Source: Betaproteobacteria bacterium (GTDB lineage Bacteria; Pseudomonadota; Gammaproteobacteria; Burkholderiales; SG8-39). From it: a stretch of 24,057 nt of DNA. Below the pieces are notes generated by a model, which worked only from the letters and a program-made list of their open reading frames with translations, had not been told where the DNA came from and made no database searches. The stretch lies in contig QYQC01000076.1 in assembly GCA_007280315.1 (NCBI GenBank), positions 1 to 24,057 of the forward strand, written 5' to 3'. Position 1 is the first letter of the stretch. Every line of letters starts with the position of its first letter. Of the stretch, positions 21,754 through 24,057 are shown piece by piece. The position numbers were made by a program, and so were the translations under genes.

Positions 21754-24057
21754 ATGAAAGCCAGCAAGTACATCTACGCGTTCGAAGAAGGCGACGGCAA
21801 GAACAAGATTCTGCTCGGCGGCAAGGGCGCCGGTCTGTGCGAAATGACGCAGATTGGCCTGAACGTGCCGCCAGGCTTCACCGTGACCACCGAGGCTTGC
21901 CTCGCCTATCTTGAGTCGAACAAACTGCCGGACGGTCTGATGGATGAAATCAAGACCCATATGGCGGCGCTGGAGAAGAAGACCGGCAAGAAATTCGGAG
22001 GCGGCAACAACCCGCTGCTCATTTCGGTGCGCTCCGGTTCCGCGATCTCCATGCCGGGCATGATGGATACCATCCTCAATCTGGGCCTCAACGAAGACAC
22101 GCTGCAAGGTTTGATCAAACTCACCGACAACCCGCGTTTCGGCTACGACGCCTACCGCCGCTTCATCCAGCTGTACGGCAAGATCGCGCTGGGCGTGCCG
22201 GACGAAGCCTTCGACGAGAAGATGAACGCGATGAAGGCGGCTGCCGGGGTCAAGCAGGACGTCGATCTGACCGCCGACAACCTCAAGGAGCTGTCCGCCG
22301 AATTCCTTTTCGTGGTGCAAAAGCATACCGGCAAGCCGTTCCCGCAGGATGTCTACGAACAGCTGGAAATCGCTACCCAGGCGGTGTTCCGCTCGTGGGG
22401 CGGCAAGCGCGCGGTGGATTACCGGCGCGAATTCAAGATCACCAAGGACATGGCCAACGGCACCGCGGTCAACATCTGTACCATGGTGTTCGGCAACATG
22501 GGTAACGATTCCGGCACCGGCGTGGGTTTCACCCGCAATCCCGGCACCGGCGAGAACCAGATTTTCGGCGAATATCTCACCAATGCGCAGGGCGAGGACG
22601 TGGTGGCGGGCATCCGCACCCCCAAGGCGATTGCCGAGATGGCCGAGGAAATGCCGGAAATCTACCGCCAACTGCTGGAACTGCATGACCGCCTGGAAAC
22701 GCACTACCACGAAGTGCAGGATTTCGAATTCACCATCGAGAAGGGCCATCTCTACTGCCTGCAAACCCGCAACGGCAAGATGAACGCCCACGCGATGGTG
22801 CGCACCTCGGTGGAAATGTTCCACGAAGGGCTGATCAGCAAGGATCAGGCGTTGCTGCGCATCCAGCCGGCGATGTTGGAACAGATGCTGGTGCCGCAGT
22901 TGTCTCCCGATTTCAGGGGGCAAGCGCTGGCACGCGGGCTGCCGGCCTCGCCGGGCGCCGCTTCCGGCCTGATCGTGTTCGATGCCGACAGCGCCGAGAC
23001 GCGCGGTCGCGCCGGCGAGAAAATCATTCTGGTGCGCGAGGAGACCAAGCCGGAAGATATTCACGGTTTCTTTGCGGCGCAGGGGATTTTGACTTCGCGC
23101 GGCGGCAAGACCTCGCACGCCGCCGTGGTGGCGCGCGGCATGGGTAAACCGTGCGTTTCCGGTTGCGAGCAGATTCATGTGGACGTCAACGCCCGTCGCG
23201 CCATGGTGGGCAGCGTGACGCTGCACGAAGGCGACATCGTCACCATCGACGGCAGTACCGGCAATGTCTACGCCGGCACCGTGCCGACGGTGGAACCGGA
23301 GTTTTCCGAGGATCTGTCCACGCTGCTGGCGTGGGCGGACGACACCTCGCGCCTGAAGGTGATGGCCAATGCCGACGCCCCCAAGGACGCCCAGCGCGCG
23401 CGCAATTTCGGCGCGATGGGGATCGGGCTGTGTCGTACCGAGCGGATGTTCAACGCCACCGATCGCCTGCCCATCGTGCAGGATATGATCCTGGCGGACA
23501 CCCCGGAAGAACGCCAGGCCGCGCTCGACCGCCTGTTCCCGATCCAGCGCGACGACTTCAAGGGGATCTTCAAGGCGATGGCCGGCCTGCCGGTGACCGT
23601 GCGCCTGCTCGATCCGCCGTTGCACGAGTTTCTGCCCAGCGCTGCCCAATTGGAAGTGGAAATCTCCCATCTGCACCATCTGCGCGACACCATCAAGGGC
23701 CTGGAAGAGCTGCCGGACACCCTCAAACTGCTCAACCCCAAGCTCTACCAGCAGTATTCCAGCGGCCTCGACAAACTGATGATCGGCCTGAGCGAGTTCA
23801 AGGATTCGCACCTGGAAGAGGACATCATCCACAAGAAGGAAAAAATCCTGCACAAGGTGCGCGCCTTGTCCGAGGTCAACCCGATGCTGGGCCATCGCGG
23901 CGTGCGGCTGGGAATCACCTACCCGGAAATCTACAACATGCAGATCCGCGCCATTCTCGAAGCTGCGGCCGAGTGCGCCCAGGCCGGCATCGCGGTGATG
24001 CCCGAGATCATGGTGCCGCAACTGGCGACGGTGGAAGAACTCAGGCACATCCACAGC
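21754..24057 (+). CDS. ppdK: Pyruvate phosphate dikinase (5' part, cut by window end)
   Basis: The first 768 codons of pyruvate phosphate dikinase, which interconverts pyruvate + ATP + Pi with PEP + AMP + PPi. The N-terminal ATP-grasp region (GGKGAGLCEMTQIGLNVPPGF, SVRSGSAISMPGMMDTILNLG) is followed by the swivelling phosphohistidine domain with GGKTSHAAVVARGMGKPC (catalytic H455) and then the PEP/pyruvate barrel (GIGLCRTERMF, LLDPPLHEF, NPMLGHRGVRLG). The family is about 880-900 residues, so roughly the last 110-130 are outside the window. GAGG lies eight bases before the ATG. In bacteria it can serve glycolysis with PPi or gluconeogenic PEP supply; the direction here is unknown. A very long open frame on the opposite strand is an antisense shadow of this gene. 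Confidence 0.96.
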   Translation, partial: MKASKYIYAFEEGDGKNKILLGGKGAGLCEMTQIGLNVPPGFTVTTEACLAYLESNKLPDGLMDEIKTHMAALEKKTGKKFGGGNNPLLISVRSGSAISMPGMMDTILNLGLNEDTLQGLIKLTDNPRFGYDAYRRFIQLYGKIALGVPDEAFDEKMNAMKAAAGVKQDVDLTADNLKELSAEFLFVVQKHTGKPFPQDVYEQLEIATQAVFRSWGGKRAVDYRREFKITKDMANGTAVNICTMVFGNMGNDSGTGVGFTRNPGTGENQIFGEYLTNAQGEDVVAGIRTPKAIAEMAEEMPEIYRQLLELHDRLETHYHEVQDFEFTIEKGHLYCLQTRNGKMNAHAMVRTSVEMFHEGLISKDQALLRIQPAMLEQMLVPQLSPDFRGQALARGLPASPGAASGLIVFDADSAETRGRAGEKIILVREETKPEDIHGFFAAQGILTSRGGKTSHAAVVARGMGKPCVSGCEQIHVDVNARRAMVGSVTLHEGDIVTIDGSTGNVYAGTVPTVEPEFSEDLSTLLAWADDTSRLKVMANADAPKDAQRARNFGAMGIGLCRTERMFNATDRLPIVQDMILADTPEERQAALDRLFPIQRDDFKGIFKAMAGLPVTVRLLDPPLHEFLPSAAQLEVEISHLHHLRDTIKGLEELPDTLKLLNPKLYQQYSSGLDKLMIGLSEFKDSHLEEDIIHKKEKILHKVRALSEVNPMLGHRGVRLGITYPEIYNMQIRAILEAAAECAQAGIAVMPEIMVPQLATVEELRHIHS

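Noticed and set aside
20893..24054. A 1053-codon open frame on the minus strand across the universal stress gene and ppdK.
   Set aside because: The plus strand carries unmistakable UspA and pyruvate phosphate dikinase motifs over the same bases. The antisense product is a His/Arg/Gln/Ala-rich sequence without recognisable domains, typical of shadows in GC-rich genes.

Overview
GC-rich chromosomal DNA, most likely from a betaproteobacterium. That reading rests on the proteobacterial type 1 GshA, an outer-membrane barrel protein, FNR/ANR-type operator sequences and the overall family content. I cannot name the genus. I see no rRNA, tRNA, insertion sequence, phage gene or CRISPR array.

Layout: a nested hairpin (12-74) and a CoA-pyrophosphatase-like Nudix gene (+), convergent with a two-gene minus-strand unit made of a PAS-PAS-GGDEF diguanylate cyclase and a small DHCW-type cupin. 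Divergent from the cyclase, behind a good sigma70-type promoter, is a membrane PAS-GAF sensor with no output domain. Next come gshA (-) and gor (+), a divergent glutathione pair, followed by a small barrel protein. From 7.9 to 12.8 kb three genes are essentially fused by 1-4 nt junctions: an adenylate cyclase with GAF-GAF-PAS-cyclase order like cyanobacterial CyaB1, a DUF3391/HD-GYP protein that has lost the HD histidine, and a GGDEF-EAL protein degenerate in both domains. From 12.9 to 17.3 kb is a MacAB-like exporter operon (adaptor, ATPase, two paralogous permeases) preceded by an FNR-like box. Then follow an acetolactate-synthase-like TPP enzyme (+), a secreted protein of unknown function (-), a regulatory intergenic region, a tandem universal stress protein (+) and the first 768 codons of pyruvate phosphate dikinase (+), cut by the window end.

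The most notable region is 20.5-20.8 kb. Two FNR boxes lie in tandem, each followed 22 nt later by a -10-like hexamer, which is the class II FNR promoter geometry. A strong intrinsic terminator stands between them. The upstream promoter would therefore make a free transcript of about 88 nt carrying a C/U-rich anti-Shine-Dalgarno stretch, a candidate oxygen-responsive small RNA. The downstream promoter would drive the universal stress gene. With the FNR-like box before the exporter, this suggests several loci here respond to oxygen limitation.

The second theme is nucleotide second messengers: an apparently active diguanylate cyclase, a probable adenylate cyclase with possible cyclic-nucleotide-binding GAF domains, and two c-di-GMP-family proteins that look more like receptors than enzymes.
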